A stretch of DNA of 35,000 nt from Mesostigma viride. Its lineage: Eukaryota > Streptophyta > Mesostigmatophyceae > Mesostigmatales > Mesostigmataceae. Location of the stretch: the NCBI GenBank assembly GCA_009746045.1, contig RPFO01000692.1, positions 117,501-152,500 of the forward strand. The letters are read 5' to 3'. Every line of letters starts with the position of its first letter. The first letter of the stretch is position 1. A program made the position numbers and the translations under genes. Below, piece by piece: positions 9,871-19,137 of the stretch. The notes under the pieces were generated by a model, which saw nothing but the letters and a program-made list of their open reading frames with translations, was not told the origin of the DNA and did not search any database.

Positions 9871-10990
9871 GTACAGTACAGCGCCGCCTCCCTCGCGGCA
9901 CTCCCTCGGTCGCCTCCGTTCAATCTCCCGCCCCATTCCCTGCTCGCGTCATCGATAAACACCAGAAAACCTACGCGGGTATTCTGCACACGGCTGATTG
10001 GATGGCTCTTTTGGCGGACCTCAACGCCCAGGGACGTGCGTGGAGCCCTGTTCTCGCTTTCATTGCGGAGTGTGGGCTCGGCGTACCTTCGTGCTCTCCC
10101 CATGGCCCCCCCATTCGCCTTAGCTCCCAGCCACTACTCGGTGGCGCTCCGGCACCAGCTATTTGCCCCGCAGCCTCTAAGTTGTTCCGGCCGGGCGGCC
10201 AAGTGTGGTTGCTGTGGGCAGCCGCTGGATCCCACGGGGACTCACTACCTTGCCTGCATGGGGGGCCAACAGAATCAGAATTGGTATTTGTATTTGCACA
10301 CTGTCCTCCTGACGGTGGTGCTCGCCATGGTTCGGTCGGTTTTCCCCCACGCGAACATCCGGTCCGAGGATGCAGATGGCGCTGGCAGCCTTCTATTCCC
10401 CCAACCACCGGCCGGCCTGACATCGTGGTGCTGGACTTTGAGGGGGGTGGCCGGCATCTGCTTTATTGACGTTTCGGTGGCGCGGCCCTTGGCTCTTAGC
10501 CACGTGGCTGGGGCCTCCCTCACGGCAGGTTACACGGCGGACCGGGCGGAGCGGGCCAAGCTCCTGGCCTATACGACGACGTCGGGCACCATCGTGTGGT
10601 GCCCTTTGTCCTGGAGGAGTTTGGGGCCGCCATGATGGGGCCCCTGACCTCCGCCTTCTTCAAGGAGTGTTGCCGGCTCCGGGAGGACCGGCTGGACCTG
10701 GAGGGCCAGCGGGCCCCATGGCCGGCGCGGACCTGGACGTCACTATATTGGCGTCAGCGCTTGTCACGTGGCGCTAACTCGGGCCATGGCTTACATCATG
10801 CTCCGCCGTACGCGGGCTGATTTTGCGGTGCAGCAGGGCTATTAGGTTCCTCCCGTTAGGAGTTTCCATTGCAGTCTTATCGTAGTATAGAGCTAAAGTT
10901 GACATGGCTCTGTATAGAGGTTTATAGCTGGGCGTTTGCTTTGGTTTGAGTGATTTCACTCTGCTGTAAGTAATTATATCTTTAATATAT
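9871..10990 (+). pseudogene. Non-LTR retrotransposon family B, copy 1: CCHC and restriction-like endonuclease tail (broken)
   Basis: Across alternating frames the plus strand encodes a C-terminal retroelement region: ALRHQLFAPQPL, a zinc-finger-like CGCCGQPLDPTGTHYLAC, then RPDIVVLDF, FIDVSVARPLALSHVAGA, YTADRAERAKLLAYT, FVLEEFG, and RALTRAMAYIMLRR-like sequence to the stop near 10843. The order CCHC finger, PD...D and a following K resembles the restriction-enzyme-like endonuclease domain at the C-terminus of CRE/R2/NeSL/RandI-type elements. At least three frame changes make it inactive. A TGTAA lies near the 3' end (10966-10970), which then reads AATTATATCTTTAATATA. Confidence 0.65.
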
Positions 10991-11416
10991 TATTAAAGAT
11001 ATAATTACTTACAGCAGAGTGAAATCACTCAAACCAAAGCAAACGCCCAGCTATAAACCTATATTATACAGAGCCATGTCAAAGCTCTATACTACGATAA
11101 GACCAATGGAAACGCCTAACGGGAGGAACCTAATAGCCCTGCTGCACCGCAAAATCAGCCCGCGTACGGCGGAGCATGATGTAAGCCATGGCCCGAGTCA
11201 GCGCCACCGACAAGCGCTGACGCCAATATGACGTCCAGGTCCGCGCCGACCATGGGGCCCGCTGGCCCTCCAGGTCCAGCCGGTCCTCCCGGAGCCGGCA
11301 ACACTCCTTGAAGAAGGCGGAGGTCAGGGGCCCCATGGCCCCAAACTCCTCCAGGACAAAGGGCACCACACGATGGCGGTGCCCGACGTCGCCGTAGGCC
11401 AGGAGCTTGACCCGCT
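10991..11416 (-). mobile_element. Non-LTR family B, copy 2, inverted and inserted in the tail of copy 1
   Basis: The minus strand carries the last 420 bases of family B, from GCGGGTCAAGCTCCTGGCC (near 11415) to AATTATATCTTTAATA (10991). The reading frame FVLEEFG...FFKECCRLREDRLDLEGQ is intact in this piece and stops near 11113. TTTAATATAT occurs at 10981-10990 and again at 11417-11426, which looks like a 10-base target duplication. The target is the AT-rich end of copy 1, so the two form a tail-to-tail inverted repeat of about 430-base arms centred at 10989. Confidence 0.85.
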
Positions 11417-11593
11417 TTTAATATATATCTTCCACCCCATATGTCATGCAGGCATCCTAGGCCCTCTCCCCGAGCCGCCCTGTGTGAGCTCGATCAGGGG
11501 GCATGTTCACCATCATGGTGGTCATGCAGGTGCACCTTGTGCACCCCGAGCAGGTGATAGCTGTACATCCTACACCTGCAGGTTGTAGCCCTG
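11417..11593. other. Spacer without a supported gene
   Basis: Unassigned sequence between the inverted family B copy and the next family A fragment. A short imperfect inverted repeat (CACCATCATGGTGGTCATGC, 11508-11527) is the only structure noted. Confidence 0.4.
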
Positions 11594-12019
11594 ATTGTAT
11601 ATTACAAACCCATCAGTAGATGCCCCTTTCTCAGTCATCGCAATATCGAGGACCCGGCTGTACCAGGGCATGCCATATATCACCAGCACCATTAAGCAGC
11701 GGCGCCTGCAGCTAGTAGGGCACCTAGCTCGCACCAACCAGGTAGACACCTCACGTGGCCCCCCCGCGGGACTGCGACCATGCAGCTCAGCCTGGCCGGC
11801 ACCTCCTGACGTGGGCCGGGCCCAGAGATGTTAGACGCCGCAAGGCCCGCACCTTCAAAGAACAGCTAGTAGAGGACATGGGGGACCTAGGCCTCTCCGT
11901 ACGTGATTTGGACGAAGATGATGGACAAGGCCAAGTGGGCCCAGGTCATAGAGGACAACGAGCCCCCTCCTGTGGGGAAGCGCCCGCGTGTGCAAACCCG
12001 TGGGAGGCACGCCATTGCT
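11594..12019 (+). pseudogene. Non-LTR family A, fragment of the ORF C-terminus
   Basis: The plus strand reads QRRLQLVGHLARTNQVDT, then after a frame change RRRKARTFKEQLVEDMGDLG and LSVRDLDED, and in a third frame KWAQVIEDNEPPP. The (G)HLAR(T).QV and RT(F/Y)..QL.ED..L(G/S).. elements are shared with the copy at 8720-9870 and with the C-termini of many LINE RT ORFs. The 3' UTR is missing. Family B copy 3 is inserted at the right end. Confidence 0.65.
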
Positions 12020-12032
12020 ATATAGATAGATG

Positions 12033-12427
12033 CGGCGACGTCGGGCACCATCGTGTGGTGCCCTTTGTCCTGGAGGAGTTTGGGGCCATGGGGCCCCTGA
12101 CCTCCGCCTTCTTCAAGGAGTGTTGCCGGCTCCGGGAGGACCGGCTGGACCTGGAGGGCCAGCGGGCCCCATGGTCGGCGCGGACCTGGACGTCATATTG
12201 GCGTCAGCGCTTGTCGGTGGCGCTGACTCGGGCCATGGCTGACATCATGCTCCGCCGTACGCGGGCTGATTTTGCGGTGCAGCAGGGCTATTAGGTTCCT
12301 CCCGTTAGGCGTTTCCATTGGTCTTATCGTAGTATAGAGCTTTGACATGGCTCTGTATATAGGTTTATAGCTGGGCGTTTGCTTTGGTTTGAGTGATTTC
12401 ACTCTGCTGTAAGTAATTATATTTTTA
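12033..12427 (+). mobile_element. Non-LTR family B, copy 3 (5'-truncated, with target duplication)
   Basis: 395 bases carry the same 3' part as copies 1 and 2, reading FVLEEFGAMGPLTSAFFKEC to ADIMLRRTRADFAVQQGY and the stop near 12292, then the UTR with TGTAAGTAATTATATTTTTA. The insert is bounded by ATATAGATAGATG at 12020-12032 and 12428-12440, a 13-base target duplication. The 5' truncation and long duplication are as expected from target-primed reverse transcription. Confidence 0.9.
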
Positions 12428-12440
12428 ATATAGATAGATG

Positions 12441-13274
12441 TTGTAGGCCGGTACGTAGTCATGCCGTTAGATAATAGCTTAGATGGAGATAGTCAGCTGC
12501 ACCGCCTCATGTCGGCTAAACCCATAGTTCCATCGGAATCGTTTCAGCGGCCGGCACTTCCTCTCCGCGTTTCCTCAACCTCGTTTTCAGGATCATACTC
12601 ATCGTTCCTGCATTTTCCTCTTCCACGCAGGTTGTGGCTTTTTTGAAAGCCACGAATGTACCCGGGGATGGGACGCTTCGGCTGCCTCAATGCCTACACA
12701 TTCAATGCGATGTCCCCCTCTCACCTTCCTCCATCATTCCGCTCACATTGCACTACGTGTCTGTGTTTTGTTCTTTTTCTTTTTCTTGTTTGTTTTGCTG
12801 TTCTTGTCCTTTTTCTTTTACTCTTACTGAGGGAGCTTAAGGCTGGGCTGCGCGCTGTGTGTGCTACTCTCGTGTTTTTCTGTGGGCACTTGAGACGGAC
12901 TAACCAAGGATCGGGCCCCCCACACGGCAATATCAGCCTTTGCTTTTGTTTACCCTCCCATATCTCTTTACAAACGCCAAAAAAAACACAAAGGCAGGAG
13001 CATGGTGACTCATCTGGAACATGAAGAAGGGAAATCTTTTCGTTACAGGAAAGAGGTGTCAAGCATGACAATTGGAATTAAGGCCCCCCCACTGGGAATC
13101 CACATGTTCCGAGTCCGTTCAGCTGTGTTGTATTAGCCACATCCTGCCCCGGGGAGATGCATCATGGACCACCGCTATCGCGTAACGGGTGTTACGCAGT
13201 GAATATTGACTTACCTCAATATGCTCCGCTCTGGTTCTGTTTGATGTCTTAGCTCTCAGTGCATCTGAATCATC
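12441..13274 (+). other. Stretch upstream of the Penelope-like ORF, no supported gene
   Basis: Pyrimidine-rich (CTTTTTCTTTTTCTTG near 12775-12830) and otherwise unassigned. A short hairpin TGGCTTTTTTGAAAGCCA lies at 12635-12653. It may include the 5' region of the Penelope-like element, but I see no long terminal repeat that would mark its edge. Confidence 0.4.
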
Positions 13275-13529
13275 ATGAAACACCTTATGACTTTCTGGCA
13301 TGCTCTTACCCTCCACAGAATACGGCAATCAAGTGGCATTGATTACCGGAAGTACACTGCTATTTCTCGGCAGTTCCCCTATCGTATCTCCTCACAGGCA
13401 TGGCGGAAGCGTTGTCGCATCAACACGCGCCATAACCATCACTGCAAGGATGACCATACTCTACGTCGCCTCCGGCGCTTACAGCGCACGCATTTGTCGC
13501 TTACCAACTCCACTCGCCCACACCCCGTA

Positions 13530-13870
13530 AGCACTCGTCGCGTCATTTATGCCATTTACAACCGCAGGTACCCTCAGCGTATCTACGTTGGCCAGACGCA
13601 ACGGGATGCCTGGACGCGTTTTCAGGAACATGTCCGAGCGGCACGCCGCCTTCATATTGGCCGCCCTGCCGCCCAACGACGACACCCCCCTACATGGCGC
13701 CATGGCCCAATACGGGTGGTGGGATTGGCGAGTCGTCCCCTTGGAACATGTCCCCGGCACCTTTACCGGCGCCGCTTTTCGCAAAGCCGCAGGGCATCGG
13801 GAAACGTTTTGGAAACGAATGTTACATGCATTTTGCCCCACGGTTTTTGCATTGAAGGCAAGAGCTTCAA
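13530..13870 (+). pseudogene. GIY-YIG endonuclease domain of the Penelope-like element
   Basis: The frame at about 13536-13645 reads RRVIYAIYNRRYPQRIYVGQ followed by TQRDAWTRFQEH: the two halves of the GIY-YIG signature (IYAIY and IYVGQT) and the downstream Arg of the active site. After a frameshift near 13650-13670 the domain continues as LHGAMAQYGWWDWRVVPLE and RETFWKRMLHAFCPTVF, where the W-(D)-W strand and the RE.FW/HAF pattern are usual for Penelope nucleases. A second frameshift near 13840 leads to LPHGFCIEGKSFKARSR. The nuclease nicks target DNA to prime reverse transcription. In this copy it cannot be translated in one piece. Confidence 0.8.
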
Positions 13871-14549
13871 AGCTCGGTCTCGCCGCCGCACGCCTCGCCC
13901 CCGTCCCCGCCCAGCTCTTATGTCGATCATCCGTGCCTGGCGTCTGAAGCACAATCTCCACCCATATCGCCCCTATCCCCCCAGCGTCACCCCTGCTGCC
14001 CCTCCACCTTCCACACATGTGTCCACCGATCCTTCCCTTTACTCCACCAGTCTCCGCTGCTTACGTCACATGTCTCGGCTTATGCAACGCGGCAACTTTC
14101 ATGCAACCTATCTCGAAGCCTGCAGCTTGAAGAAGCTTAACAGCTTCCCCATTGCCGTTGGGTCGTGCTCCCCAGCTGATCTGCAAGTCCCCCGCTCCCA
14201 TGCCACTAGTCTGCGAGGCCTTCTCTCACGTATCATTCGGCACCGTGTCAATGGGAATGCAGATGCACTGCGTCCGCGCCGTTTACTGATCTCACCTTTC
14301 ATTCATGCTGCGATGGATGAGCTGTGTCTGCCGCACATTCTGCATTTGCCGCAAGTGCAGGCTGCGATGCCGCTCGTGGTGCATGCGCAACACTTTCGGC
14401 ACTCCCATTGCCGCCGGCCTGGCATTACTCTCCCACCTTGGGACAACTGGTTTTCACTTTTCAGCAACGGGCAGGTCAGCCGCGATACAACGCCCACCGA
14501 GCTGGCCACCATCTTGGCAGGGCCCTAGCTGCCCCTGCCAACAACAACG

Positions 14550-16537
14550 GTATTTCAAGTACCTTGATCCCACCTCACAGCACGTCATGACCGCTGACCT
14601 CAGCATTCTGCCGAGCCACACGCTTGTAGACCTTTTTGCCAAAGGCACCAAGTTTCAGCCGTGGGTCCAGCGCACGTGTGCCAAAGAGGTAAATGCAATG
14701 CTCTCAACATCACTGCGCAAATTCTGCAATGCCATGTGCACGGACCTACAGCTTGCTCCCCTTGCCATGGAACCGTGGTTTCGCGCCGTCATTCACGAGT
14801 GCAATGCACGTCTCACCAGGCTTGATTACCGTCTCCGGCAGGTCCACCGCACCACCTGGCTGAACACCACAGATAAAGCACTTCTTGACCACTTCAAGCA
14901 GGACTTTATCATCACGTGTCTTGACAAGAGTGCCAACAACTTTGCTTTTATATGCAAGAAGCACTACCTTGCTACTTTGCAACACGAGTTGGCGTCCAGC
15001 CCTACCTATGTTCAGCGTGCACAGTCCACCGCCAGCATCGCTGCTGCTCATCGGGCTTTTCTGCACAGCCAAAACATTGTTGCTGGGGCATTCCTTAAGC
15101 GGCAGCGACGCGCCACCACCACTACGTTCCCATATATCTGTATCTCACTCTTAAGCTGCACAAAACTCCTGTTGCTTTGCGCACCATTGCTGCGTCGCAT
15201 TCAGCCCCACTGATGCCTCTCTCGAAACTCATCTGCCATGCTTTGAATGCTCTTCTCCCCGAAGCCAATGCATTATGGGTGGAGGTGCTGTCGAATGCCG
15301 GGTATGAATGCGCTGGTAGTTGGATCGTCATAGACTCAGCCCAAGTACGCCTACGCCTTGCCGCCCTCAGTATAGCCGTTCTAAGACAGCAGCAGAGAAG
15401 CGTATACCTATGCCCATAGCCACCTATGATTTCACCACTCTATATACCACACTAGATTTGCACGATTTGAAAGCTCGTTTAGATAGCCTCCTTACTCGTC
15501 GATCTGTATGCACGTAGGCCTCACGGGCGCAACCACCTGCACGTGCGTGTTTCTCAGACCAAGCCCACGGCAACGTGGCTCTCAGGGATTGCGGCAGGTG
15601 CTATCGTGCGGGATGCTTATATTAAATTATATTATCACGAAGGCTGACCTTGTTCATTGGATCTCTGATCCTGTTGATAACACCTTAATTTGTTTTGCGG
15701 GCAATGTATACCAACAAGCTATCGGCATCCCTATGGGCACTAACTGTGCCGGGCTCCTTGCAAACCTCTATCTATTATATGCACTTATGAGCTTGATCGA
15801 ATTCATGAAGAATCTCATTGCCTCAACTGCGATGATGTTCTCATCAGGCGTTTTATCCACACATGTCGATACATTGATGATGCCATTGCTTTCGACAACC
15901 CTGATTTCGCAAGCCATTTGTATATCACCGCTGGTCTGCCTGGCATCTACCCGCAAGCGTCCCTCACATTAAAGCTCACGTCGGAGGATACTCATTGCAA
16001 TTACCTCGATCTTAACATTACCCATAACAAGAAGGGCTGGCGTACGGCTGTCTATGATAAGCGCAACCTTGGATCCTAAATACCAGCAAATTCCTTTTAT
16101 TCGTTACCCCGATATTCACAGTCTCCTTTCCCACACAGCAAAATATGGTGTTGTTCTTAGTCAGTTACATCGTTTTTCCCGTCTTTGTTCTTATCGTGTC
16201 AATTTCATCACGACTCTTGTTGAACTCTTGCATCGTTTGTTGGTCAAAGACTATCAAGGAGACAACCAGCGCAGGCCAGAAATCGGGAGAATCCGGACCA
16301 TGGTAGCTCGAGCCTGCCGTTATCTTGTCCGCGTGTTCGAGTCGTTCAGGGTGATGAAGATGAATGGTGATGGAAATGTGTATCCTTGTGCATTGAAACT
16401 ATGACCGAGACATTATGCTCCGTCAAGTCCGGTGTTTTCTGCAACGTCGCCCACATCTGTTCGGTGCTGCCCCTTGGCCCAAGCTCTACAAACAGGTCGT
16501 GGACCGGCTGGATCGCATAGTATCTCCGCACATCTGA
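14550..16537 (+). pseudogene. Penelope-type reverse transcriptase (broken)
   Basis: Recognisable pieces, in order: DLSILPSHTLVDLFAKGTKF (about 14596), CLDKSANNFAFICKKHYL (about 14920), IYLYLTLKLHKTPVALRTIA (about 15132, new frame), motif A ATYDFTTLYTTLDL (about 15418), TKPTATWLSGIAAGA (about 15565), motif B QQAIGIPMGTNCAGLLANLY (about 15714), motif C RYIDDA with YIDD at 15870-15881, NYLDLNITHNKKGWRTAVYD (about 15998), FIRYPDIHSLLSHTAKYGV (about 16098) and a C-terminal part up to KLYKQVVDRLDRIVSPHI. The catalytic Asp residues of motifs A and C are kept. Frame changes near 14530, 15125, 15350, 15500, 15640, 15780 and 16075 separate the pieces. Confidence 0.8.
16255..16402 (-). mobile_element. 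Small retroposon, long copy 3, inserted in the Penelope RT C-terminus
   Basis: The segment begins CAAGGAGACAACCAGCGCAG and ends about 143 bases later in TTGTGCATTGAA. ACTAT flanks it on both sides (16250-16254 and 16398-16402). Removing the insert and one ACTAT rejoins the RT reading frame (...LLVKDY and DRDIMLRQ...), which is strong support for the insertion. The three long copies in the window all have ATG just beyond this end, so the true 5' edge may be a few bases further out. Confidence 0.85.
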
Positions 16538-16744
16538 ACCCTGTGATGCCAGATCTCCTTTGCGGCCGTTCCGAGCTTGGCACTGGATTCGTTGTCCACA
16601 TCTTCGCGTCGCTGCAGCGACACGATGTTTTCTGGCATACGCAGGCTTTTGGTTCCCGCCGCACATTTGAAAGTGCTGTCCTCCGGCTTTTTGCCTTTGC
16701 ACTGTGTGCAGTTCTTGGACGTTTGGAATCATGGCATGGCTAAC
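16538..16744 (+). other. Sequence between the Penelope-like element and the gypsy LTR
   Basis: About 200 bases, probably the 3' region of the Penelope-like element. Open frames exist but none is recognised. Confidence 0.4.
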
Positions 16745-17449
16745 TGTAACGACTAAAAATGTTGTGTTTGCAACAGCCTCAGTTTCAACATTGATGTGAA
16801 AAGATCTTTATACCTGGGTTGGAGTCGCGACAGATAACTTCACGTCCAGAGAAGCAATGAAGATGGATCTTCAACAGTTAAGGGAATGAGTCCCCACCCT
16901 TGTTAGACACAACAGACAAGTTATATCCAAGTCGACTATCTGTTGAAGTTATAGTTGACTTTTGGCAAGGGTTGTTTGATTGATGAAACAAGGAAACCCT
17001 TGAATTACACCATAGCTTTAGCTTTCTTACACGCACACATGCACAGCCGCCACAAACAGGATAAAAGTCATCGTGCACGCAGAGTCGGCTCAGCCCTAAC
17101 CCGGAAGGACCAATCAAAAGTGAGAATCACTCAAGATAAGATCTTAATAGCTTCCGAATCCTCAACACAACACAAAGCCAGCACATACGGAATCTCCATG
17201 ACCTGGAACCAGATCCACCAGGTACAACGGTATTAAAGAGAATCTATGACTGACTGAACAAAACCATGCAAAGTACCCTACGTGGATCAGGCCACGACCA
17301 ATGAGGGTAGAACAATAAATTCTACAGATCTCAGCAGGCCCAATATCCATCAGACGTCGAAGCCTCCTAACTTCCCAAATAATTGTCCTAAAGAACTCAT
17401 AATAAGATCAACAGTAGGAAAACTTTGGATGTAACATTTGGTTGTTACA
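16745..17449 (-). repeat. 3' LTR of the gypsy element
   Basis: 705 bases that begin (minus strand) TGTAACAACC at 17449 and end GTTACA at 16745, giving the expected TG...CA ends within a 6-base inverted repeat TGTAAC/GTTACA. A polypurine tract stands directly upstream. The partner LTR is outside the window, so the two cannot be compared. The presumed flanking duplication at 16740-16744 (CTAAC) also cannot be checked. Confidence 0.8.
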
Positions 17450-17464
17450 TATCTCCCCCTCAAG
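17450..17464 (-). other. Polypurine tract of the gypsy element
   Basis: On the minus strand CTTGAGGGGGAGATA ends directly at the TGTAACA of the LTR. This is the normal place and composition of the plus-strand primer for reverse transcription. Confidence 0.8.
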
Positions 17465-18238
17465 ACAGGAACTCCCAGTTCCTAGAAGCCAAGAAGAATA
17501 AAACAACAACCTCCACAAAACAACACAACAATAAACAGGAAGTCCACCACCTCTTGGGACAAGCAAGTGGGTTTTTACATCCCCAAAGGGCCTCCTATCT
17601 CATATCATCTGATCATGGTCAACCCTGAATAAGACAAATTCACCCACAGATGAAATGTCATCAAGTGACTAACACACAGGCAACCATGCCTGGATAATAC
17701 AACTGCAAGACTACCATGAACTCAGAACTGTCATTACTGGAAATCTGGACTGGACATCAGAACTGGCCTCCTCCATTCTGGATCCCCACCTCACTCCACA
17801 GCCCATCTCCAACCATCCTGGAAACCCTTCACAAAGTGAACCAATCCCCCTTCTTCGTATCCTTCCCCCTCGTTCCAAACACTGGGAAATGCTCCACCAT
17901 GGACACCAGATCTGGCCAGTTCCTGCTGACCTGAATAGCCAGCAGGTCTCAGCAGCCTTGCCCAACTCAGCTGAAAACCTACTGCACTGGGCAGGGTAGG
18001 ACAGAGTAACCACAGCCTGTCGGAGGGGTCGAAGACCCAGCCACTGGCAGTCTTATGGCGACATAGCCAGCTGCTATAGGCCCACCACAGCTGTAGAAAG
18101 GCCTTGATAGGCCCCCACCTGGCCCCAAGATGGGTACCAGCACCCTCAAAGGCGTGAGCCTGGCCCTCAGCTCGTTAGGGAACTTTGGTAACTGCAGCCC
18201 CACGAAGACTGTGCTGTCCTTGTGTGGAAAACATGACA
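17465..18238 (-). other. Untranslated region between the extra ORF and the polypurine tract
   Basis: No coding sequence could be supported. The position inside the gypsy element, between its last ORF and the LTR, explains it. Confidence 0.5.
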
Positions 18239-19090
18239 TCACAGAGCAGTGCTGGACGACGGAGTCATGTCAAACTCTCCCTGCTTGACAGCTTGCTCGA
18301 GTAGCTCAGTGTAGGTCTGGGAATAACCAACTGGCTTGAGCTCTGCAAAGGCGAGTCTCAGGTCACTGGGCAGAGCCGCCATCAAGTCCTGGCCCTCCAC
18401 CGGCCTCATGTCAAACGAAGGCCACGGGTACACTGCAAAGACGGTGTGCATAATGTAAGCCACCATGGGTGAACCAATCTCACAAAGACTGGGGGGCAAA
18501 CAGTCCAGGGCCAACTCTACCATACCCTCAGGTACTAGTTCACCCTCCTCCACCACTGTCTGGTCGAGGGCCTTCATGGCTGTGTACAAGGATTTACACC
18601 ACTCGCACTGTTCAGGAACACATTTACGGTGGTCCAAGTACTGCTCCACCTGTTTTGTTGGGACAACAGACCTGGGCAAGTGTACCACCACCTTAGGGGG
18701 TGGAGGAGCCTCCGTAGAGGAGGGAACTGAGGCCACCATGGTGGGGATAGCCTCCTGAGCTACCTGAGCCTCAGAGGCTGCAGGCACAGCAGAACCCACA
18801 AGTGGAAGGTGCCCAGCCCTCAAGTGTTCTGCCATCTGAGTAACCAAACCCTCCACATGAGTCAACCTTGATATCATGGCCCCGTGACGCTGCTCGTGCC
18901 GTTGCTGATCATGTACCATACGCTGGAACAGGTTGAGAAAATGGGCTTCCACGAACCCAGCGTCTTCCTGGAGCGAAGTACCTGTGGCTCTGGGGCCAGC
19001 GTAGTCGTGCTGAAAGACATACGTAGCCCTCACGTCCTCTTGGAGTTGGGCAGGTGGCCTGGGTGTCCCCTCAGGATGGGAGTCTGCCAT
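18239..19090 (-). CDS. Extra ORF downstream of integrase in the gypsy element, function unknown
   Basis: An ATG at 19090 opens 283 codons (the frame is open a further 17 codons upstream and overlaps the integrase stop at 19138). Content: a Pro-rich acidic start, a probable amphipathic or coiled-coil helix around FLNLFQRMVHDQQRHEQRHG and LTHVEGLVTQMAEHLRAG, a Pro/Thr linker with PPPPKVVVHLPR, then a compact domain with CVPEQCEWCKSLYTAMKALD and VYPWPSFDMRPVEGQDLMAA. The C..C..C cluster is not a standard zinc knuckle. It has no membrane segment, so it does not look like an envelope protein. The uninterrupted frame in an otherwise damaged element suggests it was once translated. Extra ORFs at this place are known in some plant gypsy lineages; I do not recognise this one. 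Confidence 0.65.
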   Translation of the reverse strand: MADSHPEGTPRPPAQLQEDVRATYVFQHDYAGPRATGTSLQEDAGFVEAHFLNLFQRMVHDQQRHEQRHGAMISRLTHVEGLVTQMAEHLRAGHLPLVGSAVPAASEAQVAQEAIPTMVASVPSSTEAPPPPKVVVHLPRSVVPTKQVEQYLDHRKCVPEQCEWCKSLYTAMKALDQTVVEEGELVPEGMVELALDCLPPSLCEIGSPMVAYIMHTVFAVYPWPSFDMRPVEGQDLMAALPSDLRLAFAELKPVGYSQTYTELLEQAVKQGEFDMTPSSSTAL

Positions 19091-19137
19091 GGCTGGCAAC
19101 CACAGACACACAGCACCAAAAAGGGCGTTAGCAGTGC

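Larger units (their letters stand above)
13275..16537 (+). mobile_element. Penelope-like retroelement with N-terminal GIY-YIG nuclease (degenerate, near full length)
   Basis: A single plus-strand element can be followed from an ATG at 13275 to a stop at 16535-16537. In order it holds a GIY-YIG nuclease domain, a linker, and a Penelope-type reverse transcriptase with motifs A, B and C and the usual C-terminal helices. Classical Penelope elements carry GIY-YIG after the RT; here it comes first, as in the Chlamys group of green algae and the related Naiad elements. At least seven frame changes and one small retroposon insertion (16255-16402) make it inactive. No flanking repeats defining the element's termini were found. 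Confidence 0.8.

Noticed and set aside
16299-16345. tRNA-like A and B boxes (GTTCGAGTC at 16335) suggesting a SINE promoter in the small retroposon
   Set aside because: The boxes would lie on the plus strand, but truncation shows the element's 3' end is at its left side, so its transcription must be on the minus strand. The A box is also poor and the spacing short.
12441-16744. Hammerhead ribozyme at the ends of the Penelope-like element
   Set aside because: I looked for CTGATGA followed by a stem and GAAA on both strands. The only near match (minus strand near 15830) is inside the RT ORF and lacks the GAAA part.
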